Of a stretch of DNA of 64,000 bases, positions 17,816-26,802 are shown piece by piece. The notes beneath the pieces were generated by a model, which saw only the letters and a list, made by a program, of their open reading frames with translations, had not been told where the DNA came from and did not search any database. The position numbers were made by a program, and so were the translations under genes. The stretch comes from Rhabdaerophilum sp. SD176 (lineage in GTDB: Bacteria > Pseudomonadota > Alphaproteobacteria > Rhizobiales > Beijerinckiaceae). The stretch covers positions 248,001 through 312,000 of the forward strand of contig NZ_JARJNS010000004.1 of NCBI RefSeq assembly GCF_030143245.1, read 5' to 3'. Position 1 is the stretch's first letter, and every line of letters begins with the position of its first letter.

Positions 17816-17995
17816 CCTTTCCTTGCCGCTTTCGGGCGATGCTTCGGGGCGGGAGAACCGAGATGCATCGCCTCGTCCGCCCGGGGGCAGGAGACTTGCC
17901 CGCCGCCGCCGGCCGCCGTAGCCGACATCACGTCGAACCGATTCTACTCGGACAAGGCCCATTCGATCGTCGACCAGGCTGCCTGGGATCGCCGG

Positions 17996-18808
17996 ATGGC
18001 CTCGGTGAAGCCGCTCGAGGATTTCCGCCGCGAGGTGACACGGTTCTCCAGCCGCGGACTTGCGGGCAGCAAGGGCTGGAGCCAGTGCGCCGGGCGCTGG
18101 ATCGCCCATTGGGCAGCCGGTGGGGCCTTGCTGGGGCGCATGAACGAGACGCAGGCCCATTACGAGCGGCGATGGGCACTCACGGCGATCGCGATGGCCT
18201 ATCTGATGATCAAGGCCGAAATCCCGACCGCCGATCGGGCGGTGATCGAGCCCTGGCTCGACCGGGTCGCGGATGCGGTCACAACGGAACCGACGCTGCG
18301 TTCCCGCAATCCGAACAACCTGACCTACTGGGCCGGTGCCGCACTGGGCGCCGTCGCGAGCGCCACCGGCCATGCCGGGCATTGGAGCAAGGCGAGGGCC
18401 ATCTACCGCGATGCCCTGACCCATATCCAGCCGGATGGCTCGCTCCCGCGGGAGGTGGCGCGCGGCCGCATGGCGCTCCATTACCATAACTTCGCGATCC
18501 GGCCCCTTGTCATCCTGGCGGAATTGTCGGAACGCCGGGGCGAGGCCGGCTATGCCGCCGGAAACGGCGCGATCCACCGCCTCGCCCTGCTCACCTTCAA
18601 GGGCTTCGGCGATTCATCCGCCATGGCCCGGCTTGCCGGGACCGAACAACGTCCGCTCGAGCGCAACGCGCTGGGTTGGCTTGCCTTCTACGAGAAACGG
18701 TTCCCCGGCCGCCTTGCGGGCGCTGCCGCCGTGCTCGGGGAAAAGGAGGTCTGGGACGCCTTGACGGGCGGCAATATGAGCCTGCTCGCCCGCAAGGGGA
18801 TGCCCTGA
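17996..18808 (+). CDS. Alginate-lyase-like protein with damaged 5' end
   Basis: 270 residues from the first ATG, resembling the PL5 alginate lyase fold (alpha/alpha barrel): LCALRW-like SQCAGRWIAHWAAGGALLG, NPNNLTYWAGAA (Asn/Tyr site) and ARGRMALHYHNFAIRPL (catalytic His-Asn). The same frame is coding-like upstream to about 17888 (ETCPPPPAAVADITSN..., typical of the mature N-terminus). That extension has no ATG, GTG or TTG between the argC stop and 17996, and no signal peptide is found in frame. The gene may be translated truncated and unexported, or be a 5'-broken remnant. Confidence 0.7.
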   Translation: MASVKPLEDFRREVTRFSSRGLAGSKGWSQCAGRWIAHWAAGGALLGRMNETQAHYERRWALTAIAMAYLMIKAEIPTADRAVIEPWLDRVADAVTTEPTLRSRNPNNLTYWAGAALGAVASATGHAGHWSKARAIYRDALTHIQPDGSLPREVARGRMALHYHNFAIRPLVILAELSERRGEAGYAAGNGAIHRLALLTFKGFGDSSAMARLAGTEQRPLERNALGWLAFYEKRFPGRLAGAAAVLGEKEVWDALTGGNMSLLARKGMP

Positions 18809-18812
18809 CCGG

Positions 18813-19661
18813 TCAGCCCTGCCAGGCGTTGAAGAGCTGCTTCTGCTCGCCGAGCCCGTCAATGCCGAGGCGCACGATATCGCCCGGCTTGAGATAGACC
18901 GGCGGCTTCATGCCCATGCCAACACCCGGCGGGGTGCCGGTGGTGATGACATCGCCTGGTTCCAGCATCAGGAATTTCGAGATGTACGAGACCAGGAACG
19001 CCACGCCGAAGATCATCGTGGCGGTTGAGCCGTTCTGCATCCGCTTGCCGTTCACGTCGAGCCACATGCCGAGCTTCTGCACGTCGGCAATCTCGTCCGG
19101 CGTCACCAGCCACGGGCCGAGCGGTCCGAAAGTCGGGCAGCCCTTGCCCTTCATCCACTGGCCGGTGCCCTCGGTCTGGTAGGCACGCTCCGACACGTCG
19201 TTGCAGACGCAGAAGCCGGCAATGACGCTCATCGCGTCCTTTTCCTCGACATAGCTGCAGCGCTCGCCGATCACGATCGCCAGTTCGACTTCCCAGTCGG
19301 TCTTCTGCGAGCCACGCGGGATCGTCACATCGTCATTCGGACCGACGATACAGGACGGTGCCTTGTTGAAGAGGATCGGCTCCACCGGAATCGGCGCCCC
19401 GGTCTCCGCCGCATGATCGGCGTAATTCAGCCCGACCGCGATGAAATTGCCGACATCGCCGACACAGGCTCCGAGGCGGGGACGACCCCGAACCAGCGGC
19501 AGCTTGTCCGCCTTCAGCTTCGCAATCTTGGCGAGTGATTTCCTGGAAAGGGCGTTGCCCGCAATATCCGGAACATGGTCCGAAAGATCACGGATCTTGC
19601 CCTGCCCATCGATGAGCCCCGGCTTTTCTTTTCCCGGTTGCCCAAACCTGACCAGTTTCAT
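18813..19661 (-). CDS. Fumarylacetoacetate hydrolase family protein
   Basis: 282 residues: a small N-terminal domain (MKLVRFG...KPGLIDGQGKIRDLS), then the FAH catalytic fold. Visible are FIAVGLNYADHAAE, EPILFNKAPSCIVGPND, DWEVELAIVIG, GFCVCNDVSERAYQ and GDVITTGTPPGVGMGMKPP, with the metal-binding acids. The form matches enzymes annotated as ureidoglycolate lyase or 2-keto-acid hydrolase. The substrate is not determined. ATG 19661 is chosen; an open in-frame extension upstream lacks conservation features. Confidence 0.88.
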   Translation of the reverse strand: MKLVRFGQPGKEKPGLIDGQGKIRDLSDHVPDIAGNALSRKSLAKIAKLKADKLPLVRGRPRLGACVGDVGNFIAVGLNYADHAAETGAPIPVEPILFNKAPSCIVGPNDDVTIPRGSQKTDWEVELAIVIGERCSYVEEKDAMSVIAGFCVCNDVSERAYQTEGTGQWMKGKGCPTFGPLGPWLVTPDEIADVQKLGMWLDVNGKRMQNGSTATMIFGVAFLVSYISKFLMLEPGDVITTGTPPGVGMGMKPPVYLKPGDIVRLGIDGLGEQKQLFNAWQG

Positions 19662-20090
19662 TGGATACCCCGCGTTACGCCTCGATCGTACTCCCCGGGC
19701 GCATACAACGCCGAACGTCAAGGCTTTGCAAGGCGGGACTTCGCGTGGTCTCCGCGAAAAGGCGGGTGGCAGCCGGCTGACTGTTGTCGGCGCGCAACAC
19801 TGGTTACAAAAGCGTAATAGTCCGAGGTCCAATTCAACGGTATCGCGCCTCGGCGGGGCGGTCAGATTCCCGGCTAAAGTTCACCCATGAACCAAGTCTG
19901 CCGATGCTTTCTGCAAGCGCCTGCAGAATTGCTCGACAATTTGCCGGATTCGGCTGCTCCGCATGCCCCCTTGCAGGCAGGTCGCCTCAAAATGCGACTG
20001 TTGCATGACGAAATCGGCTCTGCAAAATGGTGAAGACGGGACAAACGGCGTCCGATTCACATGAGCGCCGGGTAACGCAAGGGGCATGGT
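19662..20090. other. 429-base intergenic region with clustered TTGCA/TGCAA motifs
   Basis: No gene is seen between the divergent FAH-family gene and the FadL-type porin. The porin-proximal half contains TGCAA at 19912 and 20021 and TTGCA at 19971 and 20001, four copies in about 115 bases, two of which form an inverted pair (20001-20025). This may be an operator array for the porin gene. No clear -10/-35 pair is apparent. Confidence 0.35.
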
Positions 20091-21383
20091 ATGAAATCGA
20101 TTTTGAAAACCGCACTCGCCGCAAGCACGGGCCTGGCCCTGGCGGGCGCCTTTGCGTCACCGGCGCTGGCGGGTGGATTTATCAACTCTTCGCAGAGCGC
20201 GGTTTTCAATGGCACCGCCTATGCCGGCGCTGCGGCGCCCGGTTCGAGCTCGGCGGCCACCATGTTCATGAACCCGGCGACGATGACCAGCTTCACGCGG
20301 TTCACGCTGGACTCGAACTACACGTTCGGCATTCCGACGACGAAAATCACCGGCACCTATACCGGCGCCTCGCCGCTGAACCCGGGCCTGAACGCGCGTC
20401 CCCTTTCGGGGGATGTCGGCATGGATTACTTCGTGCCCGCCACCTACGTGGTGTATCCCCTGAGCGAGAAGATCTATCTCGGTGTCTCGCTGAATTCGAC
20501 CTATGGCAACACGACCAAGGCCGATCTGCTCTCGCGCACCAGCTTCCTCGCCTCGACGACCAAGCTTCGCATCATCACGCTGACGCCCTCCGTGGCCTAC
20601 AAGCTCAACGAGATGTGGTCGTTCGGCGTCGGCTTGCAGATCCAGTATGCCAGCGCCCGACAGCTCGTTCCGCTGCCGCCGGCCGGTGCCGCCGGTGCCG
20701 GGATCACCCAGGCCGATGGCTGGGGCTTCGGCGTGACCGCGGGCGTGACCTTCACCCCGACCAAGACGACGCAGATCGGCCTTGGCTGGCGCTCCTTCGT
20801 CGACCAGCCGATCGAGGGCACCACGGTGTTCGGCGCGGCCTCGTCGTCGAACTCGAAGGGCACGCTCAACCTTCCGAACCGCGTCAACCTTTCGCTGCGC
20901 CAGACGCTGCACACCAAGTTCGACCTGCTCGCCTCGGTGGAATGGCAGAACTGGGGCCGTATCGGCCATGCCGCGCTCAAGAATCAGGCTGCCGGCTTCC
21001 CGGCGGTCCTGCCGTTCGGCTACAGCGACGGCTGGTTCTTCTCGCTCGGCGGCGAATACCGCTACAACGACAAGCTGACACTGCGTGCTGGTATCGGCTA
21101 CGAGATCTCGCCGGTAACGGATGCCGTCCGCCGCGCCTCGCTGCCCGATAATGACCGCCTCTGGCTCTCGACCGGCCTGACCTATGACTGGTCCGAGCGC
21201 CTGAGCATCAATGCTTCGTATTCGTACCTCCACATCAAGAAGGCCCCGATCAACCAGACGCTGACGGCCGGGTCCGTCTTTGTCGGGGAATCGAAGGCCG
21301 ATGCGCATCTCCTCTCCTTCGGCCTGACCTCGCGCTGGGGCGCGCCGGTGAAGAAGGAAGCGCCGGTTATCGCGAAGTTCTGA
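20091..21383 (+). CDS. Outer-membrane transport porin of the OmpP1/FadL/TodX family
   Basis: 430 residues. A signal peptide (ends FASPALA) leads into GGFINSSQSAVFNGTAYAG, the N-terminal plug of FadL-type channels, then alternating beta-strand segments with aromatic girdles. It ends with GLTSRWGAPVKKEAPVIAKF. The family carries hydrophobic compounds such as fatty acids or aromatics through the outer membrane. It is monocistronic, with a strong terminator behind it. phaC lies convergently, which would fit fatty-acid-derived carbon entering storage, though that link is inference. Confidence 0.9.
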   Translation: MKSILKTALAASTGLALAGAFASPALAGGFINSSQSAVFNGTAYAGAAAPGSSSAATMFMNPATMTSFTRFTLDSNYTFGIPTTKITGTYTGASPLNPGLNARPLSGDVGMDYFVPATYVVYPLSEKIYLGVSLNSTYGNTTKADLLSRTSFLASTTKLRIITLTPSVAYKLNEMWSFGVGLQIQYASARQLVPLPPAGAAGAGITQADGWGFGVTAGVTFTPTKTTQIGLGWRSFVDQPIEGTTVFGAASSSNSKGTLNLPNRVNLSLRQTLHTKFDLLASVEWQNWGRIGHAALKNQAAGFPAVLPFGYSDGWFFSLGGEYRYNDKLTLRAGIGYEISPVTDAVRRASLPDNDRLWLSTGLTYDWSERLSINASYSYLHIKKAPINQTLTAGSVFVGESKADAHLLSFGLTSRWGAPVKKEAPVIAKF

Positions 21384-21423
21384 GCGGCCCGCCGCTCCAC
21401 CCCATAAGCCTGCAGGGGGCGAG

Positions 21424-21450
21424 GGGACCGGGAAACCGGTCCCTTTTTTT
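21424..21450 (+). terminator. Rho-independent terminator of the FadL-type gene
   Basis: An 8-bp stem GGGACCGG/CCGGTCCC with a GAAA loop is followed directly by seven T residues, 40 bases after the stop codon. Confidence 0.92.
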
Positions 21451-21614
21451 ATGCATTGATGGTCTGCGGGTGGTCCGGCTCAAAAGGGCTGTCGGCCCGG
21501 CTTCCCGGCAAACTCGACCTATGCGGAAACAAGGGCAGGCCGTACCGAGGCGGGCCTTATGCAAGTCGGACCTCGGTGCTCAGTCAACAGCGGCGGGAGA
21601 ATGGGTCTGCGGCC

Positions 21615-23924
21615 TCAGGACTTGATCCGCACATAGGTGCCCGGTGCATCAGCCAGTGGCTTCAGCTTGCCATCCCCGGGCGTCCGCGCGGCAACCCGCT
21701 TGCCGCCCTTCGTCACCCAGTCCAGCCAGTTCGGCCACCAGGTGCCGGGATGTTCGGTCGCCTGGTTGACCCATTGCTCGAACGTGCCGCGCACGGGGCC
21801 GCCGGTCCAGTACTGGTATTTCGGCTTGGAGGCGGGGTTGATCACGCCGGCAATATGGCCGCTCCCGGCCATGACATAGGTGACCGGGCCGCCGAACAGA
21901 GCCGAACCGACAAAGACCGATTTCGCCGGAGCGATATGGTCTTCCTTCGCGGCGAGATTGTAGATCGGAATCGTCACCTTCTTCAGGTCAAGCTTGCGCC
22001 CGCCGATCACCATCTCGCCCTTGGCAAGGCGATTGTGGAGATAGCAATTGCGCAGGTAGTAGCTGTGATTGGCCTCGGCCATGCGTGTGGAATCGGAGTT
22101 CCAGAACAGCAGGTCGAAGGCCGGCGGCTGCTTCCCCTTGAGATAGTTGTTGACCATATATGACCAGATCAGGTCATTCGGCCGCAGCATGTTGAAGGCA
22201 CCGGCCATCTTCTCGCCCGGCAGATAGCCGAACTTGCCCATGATCTCCTCGACGGCCGCGATCTGTTGCTCGTCCACGAAGGCCAGCAGTTCCCCGGCAT
22301 GGGTGAAATCGACCTGCGTGGTGAAGAAGGTCGCACTGCGGATCCGTTCCGGCCGCTTGCCCTGCGCGATATAGGCCAAAGTCACGGCGAGGAGCGTGCC
22401 GCCGACACAATAGCCGATCGTGTCGACCGACTTCTCGCCTGTGGCTTCCTCGATCTGGCGGATCGCCTCGAGAACGCCCTTCTTCATATAGGCTTCGAAA
22501 TCATAGGTCCGGTGGCGGGCATCCGGATTGATCCACGAGATGATGAAAACGGTCAGCCCCTGGCTGACAGCCCAGCGGATGAAACTCTTTTCGGGGTTGA
22601 GATCGAGAATGTAGAACTTGTTGATCCAGGGCGGCACGATCAGCAGCGGCGTCTTGAAGACGGTTTCCGTTGTCGGCGTATACTGGATCAGCTCGAACAG
22701 CTCGTTCCGGAAGACCACCTTGCCCGGCGTGGTCGCGAGGTTCTTGCCCACTTCGAAGGCGCTGCCATCGGTCTGGCGGATGCGCAACTCGCCCTTGCCG
22801 GCATCGATATCCTCGGCGAGCATCTTCATGCCACGCGCAATGTTCTCGCCCTGCTCCTGGATCGTGGTGCGGAGCAGCTCCGGGTTGGTCATCACGAAGT
22901 TGGAGGGTGAAAGCGCGCTGGCCAGCTGGCGGACATAGAAGGCGGCCTTCAGCTTGGTGTGGTCGTCCAGCGTCTCGGCTTTGTCGACAAGCCCCTGAAC
23001 CCAGTTCGAGCCGAGGAAATAGGCCTGTTTCAGGAAATTGAAATAAGGATGCTCGTTCCAGTCAGGATCGGCGAAGCGCGCATCCCGCGCCGGCATCGGC
23101 GCCACGGGTTCCGGCTTGTCGCCGCTGACATGATGCAATGTGGCGTTCCACAAGGTGATCAGGTCGAGCGAGATGTTCTTCTGCGCCTCGACCAGCCTCT
23201 TCGGGTCCTGCAGCCAGTATTGCGCGACAGCGCCCAGCGTCTTGGCGATCTCCGCCCCTTCATCCGGAACAAGACTGGCCGTCTCGCCGGTTTCGAGCGC
23301 CTTCAGAATGGCCGCGCCGGCCTTGCCGCTTTCGGTCAGGATCTCGGTCGAGACTTGCGTCAGCTTCTCCACGTCAAGCGCCGGCAGGGCGGGCTCGGGC
23401 GTCGCAGCGTTCTGGTTGGCGGCGGCCGGCCTTTCGGGCGCCGGTGCGGGTCTCTCGGATGCTGCCGCAGGCTTCGCCGGGGGAGGAATGGTGCCTTTGG
23501 CGGCAGTCTTGGCGGGAGCAGTTTTGGCGGGAGCAGGCTTGGCGGGCGGCGCTGCCACGCTGACTTCGATCACCCCCGCGCGACCCTTGGTCATCACCGG
23601 AGGCACGGCCCCTGTCGGTTTCGAAGGCGCGTTTGAAGCCGGCGCACTCTTGCTCTTGTCGGCCGACCGAGCCTTCTCCGCCGCCTTGATCGTGCCGGCT
23701 CCTGTGTCTCTTGCGACAGCCTTGCCCTTCTCAACCGCCTTGCCTTTGCCGGGCGCCTTTCCGCTTCCGGCGGACTTGTCCTTGCCGGCGGTGGGGATTG
23801 CCGCGCGCTTCGCCGCCGGTTTGCCGGACTTGGCGGAAGTGGCGCTGTCCTGCGGACGCCGTGCCTCGGGCACGACGGCCCGGCCCGGCTTCCGGCGTCC
23901 CGACTTGCTTCCGGCGGCGTCCAT
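21615..23924 (-). CDS. phaC: Class I poly(3-hydroxyalkanoate) synthase with N-terminal extension
   Basis: 769 residues; class I PhaC is usually about 590. The catalytic Cys506 lies in the lipase-like box GYCVGG, with the Asp in AAKEDHIAP and the His in GSGHIAGVINP. Residues about 1-185 are low complexity, rich in Lys, Ala, Pro and Ser, with AlgP/histone-like stretches such as PAKTAPAKTA, before the normal N-terminal domain. The enzyme polymerises hydroxyacyl-CoA into storage polyester at granules. The basic tail might bind DNA, phasin or nucleoid (inference). No phaA, phaB or phaR is in the window. Confidence 0.95.
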   Translation of the reverse strand: MDAAGSKSGRRKPGRAVVPEARRPQDSATSAKSGKPAAKRAAIPTAGKDKSAGSGKAPGKGKAVEKGKAVARDTGAGTIKAAEKARSADKSKSAPASNAPSKPTGAVPPVMTKGRAGVIEVSVAAPPAKPAPAKTAPAKTAAKGTIPPPAKPAAASERPAPAPERPAAANQNAATPEPALPALDVEKLTQVSTEILTESGKAGAAILKALETGETASLVPDEGAEIAKTLGAVAQYWLQDPKRLVEAQKNISLDLITLWNATLHHVSGDKPEPVAPMPARDARFADPDWNEHPYFNFLKQAYFLGSNWVQGLVDKAETLDDHTKLKAAFYVRQLASALSPSNFVMTNPELLRTTIQEQGENIARGMKMLAEDIDAGKGELRIRQTDGSAFEVGKNLATTPGKVVFRNELFELIQYTPTTETVFKTPLLIVPPWINKFYILDLNPEKSFIRWAVSQGLTVFIISWINPDARHRTYDFEAYMKKGVLEAIRQIEEATGEKSVDTIGYCVGGTLLAVTLAYIAQGKRPERIRSATFFTTQVDFTHAGELLAFVDEQQIAAVEEIMGKFGYLPGEKMAGAFNMLRPNDLIWSYMVNNYLKGKQPPAFDLLFWNSDSTRMAEANHSYYLRNCYLHNRLAKGEMVIGGRKLDLKKVTIPIYNLAAKEDHIAPAKSVFVGSALFGGPVTYVMAGSGHIAGVINPASKPKYQYWTGGPVRGTFEQWVNQATEHPGTWWPNWLDWVTKGGKRVAARTPGDGKLKPLADAPGTYVRIKS

Positions 23925-24137
23925 GGTTTCCTCCGTATGCCCGGTCAGATGCCGGGCTTATCCTTGTTCTAACGCGCCCCGCAATCTTGGCCAGTGCGGA
24001 ATTTGTCGAAGCAGTCCCGGCGGGGCAGGGACAAGACGGAGCGGGCCTGAATTGTGCCTTGTTCGCGGGTTTAAGCAAACACTAAAGGTGATGCGGTCTG
24101 ATGGTTCGACACTCCTGGCAGCATCCCGGCCGGCCCG

Positions 24138-24572
24138 ATGAGGAATTTCGCCATGCCCCGATCCTCGCGCATGATCCTGCTGGTTCCGGCCCTTGCGGGG
24201 CTGCTGGCCGCCTGCGCCACTGACGGGACGCCGCCGGCCCCGGTCGCGGCTGCTCCGGCTGCTCCGGAGACAGGGGAGAAGCCGGTGGAGAATGCGCTGA
24301 CGAACCGGCTCCGCGTTACCACGACGGTTGGCGAGCCGGCCGCCTTTGTCCGGGAAGCGCGCCCCGCCCAGCAGGATTACATCCCCGTGGGTGTAACGCC
24401 GCAGCGGACCGGTGTGCAGCGTTCGGCGACGGAACTGCAATCGATAGAGAAGGAACTCGACGCCCAGCGCCAGCGGAGCCGGGCCTTCGCGAACCGCCCG
24501 AAGCCGCCTTCGCCCTATGATGGCCGCGTGCCGCCGCGCCTCCGCACGGCTCCGCCGGCACAGGCAGAGTGA
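24138..24572 (+). CDS. Small lipoprotein, unknown function
   Basis: 144 residues. The signal sequence ends in the lipobox LLAAC (Cys about 26), followed by a Pro/Ala-rich linker and a polar C-terminal half with a short helical stretch (SATELQSIEKELDAQRQRSRAF). No domain is recognised. The start is either 24138 or the ATG at 24153. The next small secreted-protein gene starts 3 bases after its stop, so the two probably form an operon. Confidence 0.7.
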   Translation: MRNFAMPRSSRMILLVPALAGLLAACATDGTPPAPVAAAPAAPETGEKPVENALTNRLRVTTTVGEPAAFVREARPAQQDYIPVGVTPQRTGVQRSATELQSIEKELDAQRQRSRAFANRPKPPSPYDGRVPPRLRTAPPAQAE

Positions 24573-24575
24573 GCC

Positions 24576-24905
24576 ATGCGCTTTCGCCTGCCGGTCGCGG
24601 CTCTCGCCGTCCTGCCGCAGATTGCGTTCGCGCAGCAGCCTGGTCAGGAGGATTGGCCGCGTGTGAAGTGCGAGCGTTATGCGAAAGCCACGACAGAAGC
24701 GCTGCAGCGCTTCGGGCGGACCGGGCTCGGCACCGAATTTCTCGCCCGGCATGAGGCGTTCCTCGCCACGGGCTGTCAGGGCGAACGGGATGTCTGCCCG
24801 AAAAGCCCGGAGGAACTGCGGCTGGCCAACGCGCTGGTGATCCGGGGCATGAATGCCGGCATGGCCAGCACCTTTTTTCCCTTTGCCTGTCCGAAGGGCC
24901 GGTAA
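24576..24905 (+). CDS. Small secreted protein with four cysteines, unknown
   Basis: 109 residues. The signal peptide MRFRLPVAALAVLPQIAFA is followed by a compact, mostly helical mature part with Cys in VKCERYA, TGCQGERDVCP and PFACPKG, which could form two disulfides. The function is unknown. It sits immediately behind the small lipoprotein gene. Confidence 0.7.
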   Translation: MRFRLPVAALAVLPQIAFAQQPGQEDWPRVKCERYAKATTEALQRFGRTGLGTEFLARHEAFLATGCQGERDVCPKSPEELRLANALVIRGMNAGMASTFFPFACPKGR

Positions 24906-25072
24906 GGGGCATTCCGGCAGGCAAATTGGCGATCCGGCATCCCGAATCGCCATTTCATGCTAGACTTCGGCGTCATGCTGCGTCATCGGCATGCTGCCGG
25001 TTCCCCGCCGGTTGAGCCGGCCTGCCGGCTGGCAGGCCACCCCTTTGAGAAGAGACAACGAAAGCCAGAGAG

Positions 25073-26293
25073 ATGAACGAGTTCCACCGCATCCGCCGAT
25101 TGCCGCCTTATGTTTTCGAACAGGTCAACAAGATCAAGGCGCAGGCGCGAGCTAACGGGGCCGATATCGTCGATCTGGGGATGGGGAACCCCGATCTGCC
25201 GGCTCCCCGGCATGTAATCGAGAAGCTGGTCGAGACGGCCGGCAAGCCGCGCACCGACCGCTATTCCGCCTCCAAGGGCATCGGCGGTCTCCGCCGCGCG
25301 CAGGCAGCCTATTACGAGCGCCGCTTCGGCGTGAAGCTCAACCCGGACACCCAGGTTGTCGCGACGCTCGGATCGAAGGAAGGCTTCGCCAACATGGCCC
25401 AGGCGATTACCGGCCCGGGCGATGTGGTTCTCGTGCCGAACCCTTCCTATCCGATCCACGCTTTCGGCTTCCTGATGGCCGGCGGCGTCATCCGCTCGGT
25501 CCCGGCAGAGCCGACCCCGGCCATGTTCCCCGCGCTCGAGCGGGCGATCATGCATTCGGTGCCCAAGCCGATCGCGCTTGTGGTCTGCTATCCCTCGAAC
25601 CCGACAGCCTTTGTCGCCGGGCTCGACTTCTACCGCGATCTCGTCGCCTTCGCGAAGAAGCACGAGATCATCCTGCTCTCCGACCTTGCCTATGCCGAGG
25701 TCTATTTCGACGAAGCCAGCCCGCCGCCTTCCGTGCTGCAGGTGCCGGGCGCGATGGATTGCACGGTCGAGTTCACCTCCATGTCGAAAACGTTCTCCAT
25801 GGCCGGCTGGCGCATGGGCTTCGCCGTGGGCAACGAGCGGCTCATCGCCGCGCTGGCACGGGTGAAATCCTACCTCGATTACGGCGCCTACACGCCGATC
25901 CAGGTTGCCGCAACGGCGGCGCTCAACGGCCCGGATGAGTGCATCCGCGAAATGCGCGATGTCTATCGCAAGCGGCGCGATGCCCTTGTCGAGAGCTTCG
26001 GCAAGGCCGGCTGGGACATCCCGGTGCCGGAGGCGACGATGTTCGCCTGGGTGCAGATTCCGGAAAAGTTCCGGCATCTCGGTTCGGTCGAGTTCGCCAA
26101 GCTGCTGGTCGAGAAGGCGGAAGTCGCCGTCGCGCCCGGCCTCGGCTTCGGCGAGCATGGCGATGAATTCGTGCGCCTCGCCATTGTCGAGAACGAGCAG
26201 CGCATCCGGCAGGCCGCGCGTAACCTCAAGAAGTTCTTCGACAGCGCTGATTCGACCCTGCACAACGTGATCGGCATCAAACGCGCGGTGTGA
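25073..26293 (+). CDS. Class I/II aminotransferase (AlaC/LL-DAP aminotransferase-like)
   Basis: 406-residue fold-type I PLP enzyme. It shows VDLGMGNPDLP, RYSASKGIGGLRRA, the Asn-Pro motif VVCYPSNPTAF, SDLAYAEVYFD, and the PLP-lysine motif SMSKTFSMAGWRMGF. Close relatives transaminate alanine/glutamate or related amino acids. In many Hyphomicrobiales this gene directly precedes hom and glpX; here about 4.2 kb of other genes separate them. Confidence 0.92.
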   Translation: MNEFHRIRRLPPYVFEQVNKIKAQARANGADIVDLGMGNPDLPAPRHVIEKLVETAGKPRTDRYSASKGIGGLRRAQAAYYERRFGVKLNPDTQVVATLGSKEGFANMAQAITGPGDVVLVPNPSYPIHAFGFLMAGGVIRSVPAEPTPAMFPALERAIMHSVPKPIALVVCYPSNPTAFVAGLDFYRDLVAFAKKHEIILLSDLAYAEVYFDEASPPPSVLQVPGAMDCTVEFTSMSKTFSMAGWRMGFAVGNERLIAALARVKSYLDYGAYTPIQVAATAALNGPDECIREMRDVYRKRRDALVESFGKAGWDIPVPEATMFAWVQIPEKFRHLGSVEFAKLLVEKAEVAVAPGLGFGEHGDEFVRLAIVENEQRIRQAARNLKKFFDSADSTLHNVIGIKRAV

Positions 26294-26323
26294 CGGGAAC
26301 GGGGAAAACAGAAGCGGATTATG

Positions 26324-26338
26324 TTCCTTTTATAGGAA
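26324..26338. promoter_or_regulatory. Palindrome in an AT-rich upstream region
   Basis: TTCCT-TTTAT-AGGAA, a perfect 5-bp inverted repeat, lies 42 bases before the RVPAGN-type gene in a sharply AT-rich segment (TTTATAGGAATTTAAATCTATA). It is a plausible promoter/operator for the accessory cassette. Confidence 0.35.
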
Positions 26339-26379
26339 TTTAAATCTATATCATGGCGGCGCATCAAGGAGGCGCTGCC

Positions 26380-26673
26380 ATGATCCCTTTCCGCCGTCAG
26401 CCCCCGTTCGATCTCCGCTTCGAGCCCGCCTTCAAGATCGCCCAGCGCGAGAGGCTGGCGGCTGAAGAACTCAGCCGTGGCCGTATTCTCGCCGATCTCC
26501 ACCTGCGGCTGTTCGCGCTGAAAGCCGAATATGCGGCCCTCCGCCGGAAATACAGCCCAAGCCAGCCGCGCGTCCCCGCCGGCAACAGCGATGGCGGGCA
26601 ATGGACGAGTGGCGGCGGGGGAGGTTATCTTACTGCGGGCCGCGTTCAGTTCAGCGGCGTGCTTACTGGCTGA
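26380..26673 (+). CDS. RVPAGN...GGQWT-motif protein, interrupted by an in-frame TGA
   Basis: 97 residues from ATG 26380, which has an excellent ribosome-binding site (AAGGAGG, 7 bases away). The helical N-terminal part (RFEPAFKIAQRERLAAEEL...) leads to RVPAGNSDGGQWTSGGGGG, a motif found in many alphaproteobacterial proteins that carry variable, often toxin-like, C-terminal domains. A TGA at 26671 ends it, but the same frame continues for 38 more codons to TAA at 26790 (NYLSEADQSICTFYDKAF... with two Cys). Either a nonsense mutation or a short variant product is possible. GC content falls abruptly within the gene. Confidence 0.6.
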   Translation: MIPFRRQPPFDLRFEPAFKIAQRERLAAEELSRGRILADLHLRLFALKAEYAALRRKYSPSQPRVPAGNSDGGQWTSGGGGGYLTAGRVQFSGVLTG

Positions 26674-26802
26674 AATTATCTGAGCGAAGCCGACCAGTCC
26701 ATCTGTACCTTCTATGATAAGGCATTCAATTATCATTTCAGTGTAATTTATGAAGGCAATAACTGTCCCGACGGATATATTAAATACTAAGGATTATTGA
26801 AA

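Noticed and set aside
16607-18577. 656-codon minus-strand frame across argC and the alginate-lyase-like gene
   Set aside because: Shadow of conserved plus-strand coding sequence; no domain signal.
26671-26673. Selenocysteine codon at the in-frame TGA of the RVPAGN gene
   Set aside because: No convincing hairpin follows the TGA and the protein family is not a selenoprotein family; nonsense mutation or natural stop is simpler.
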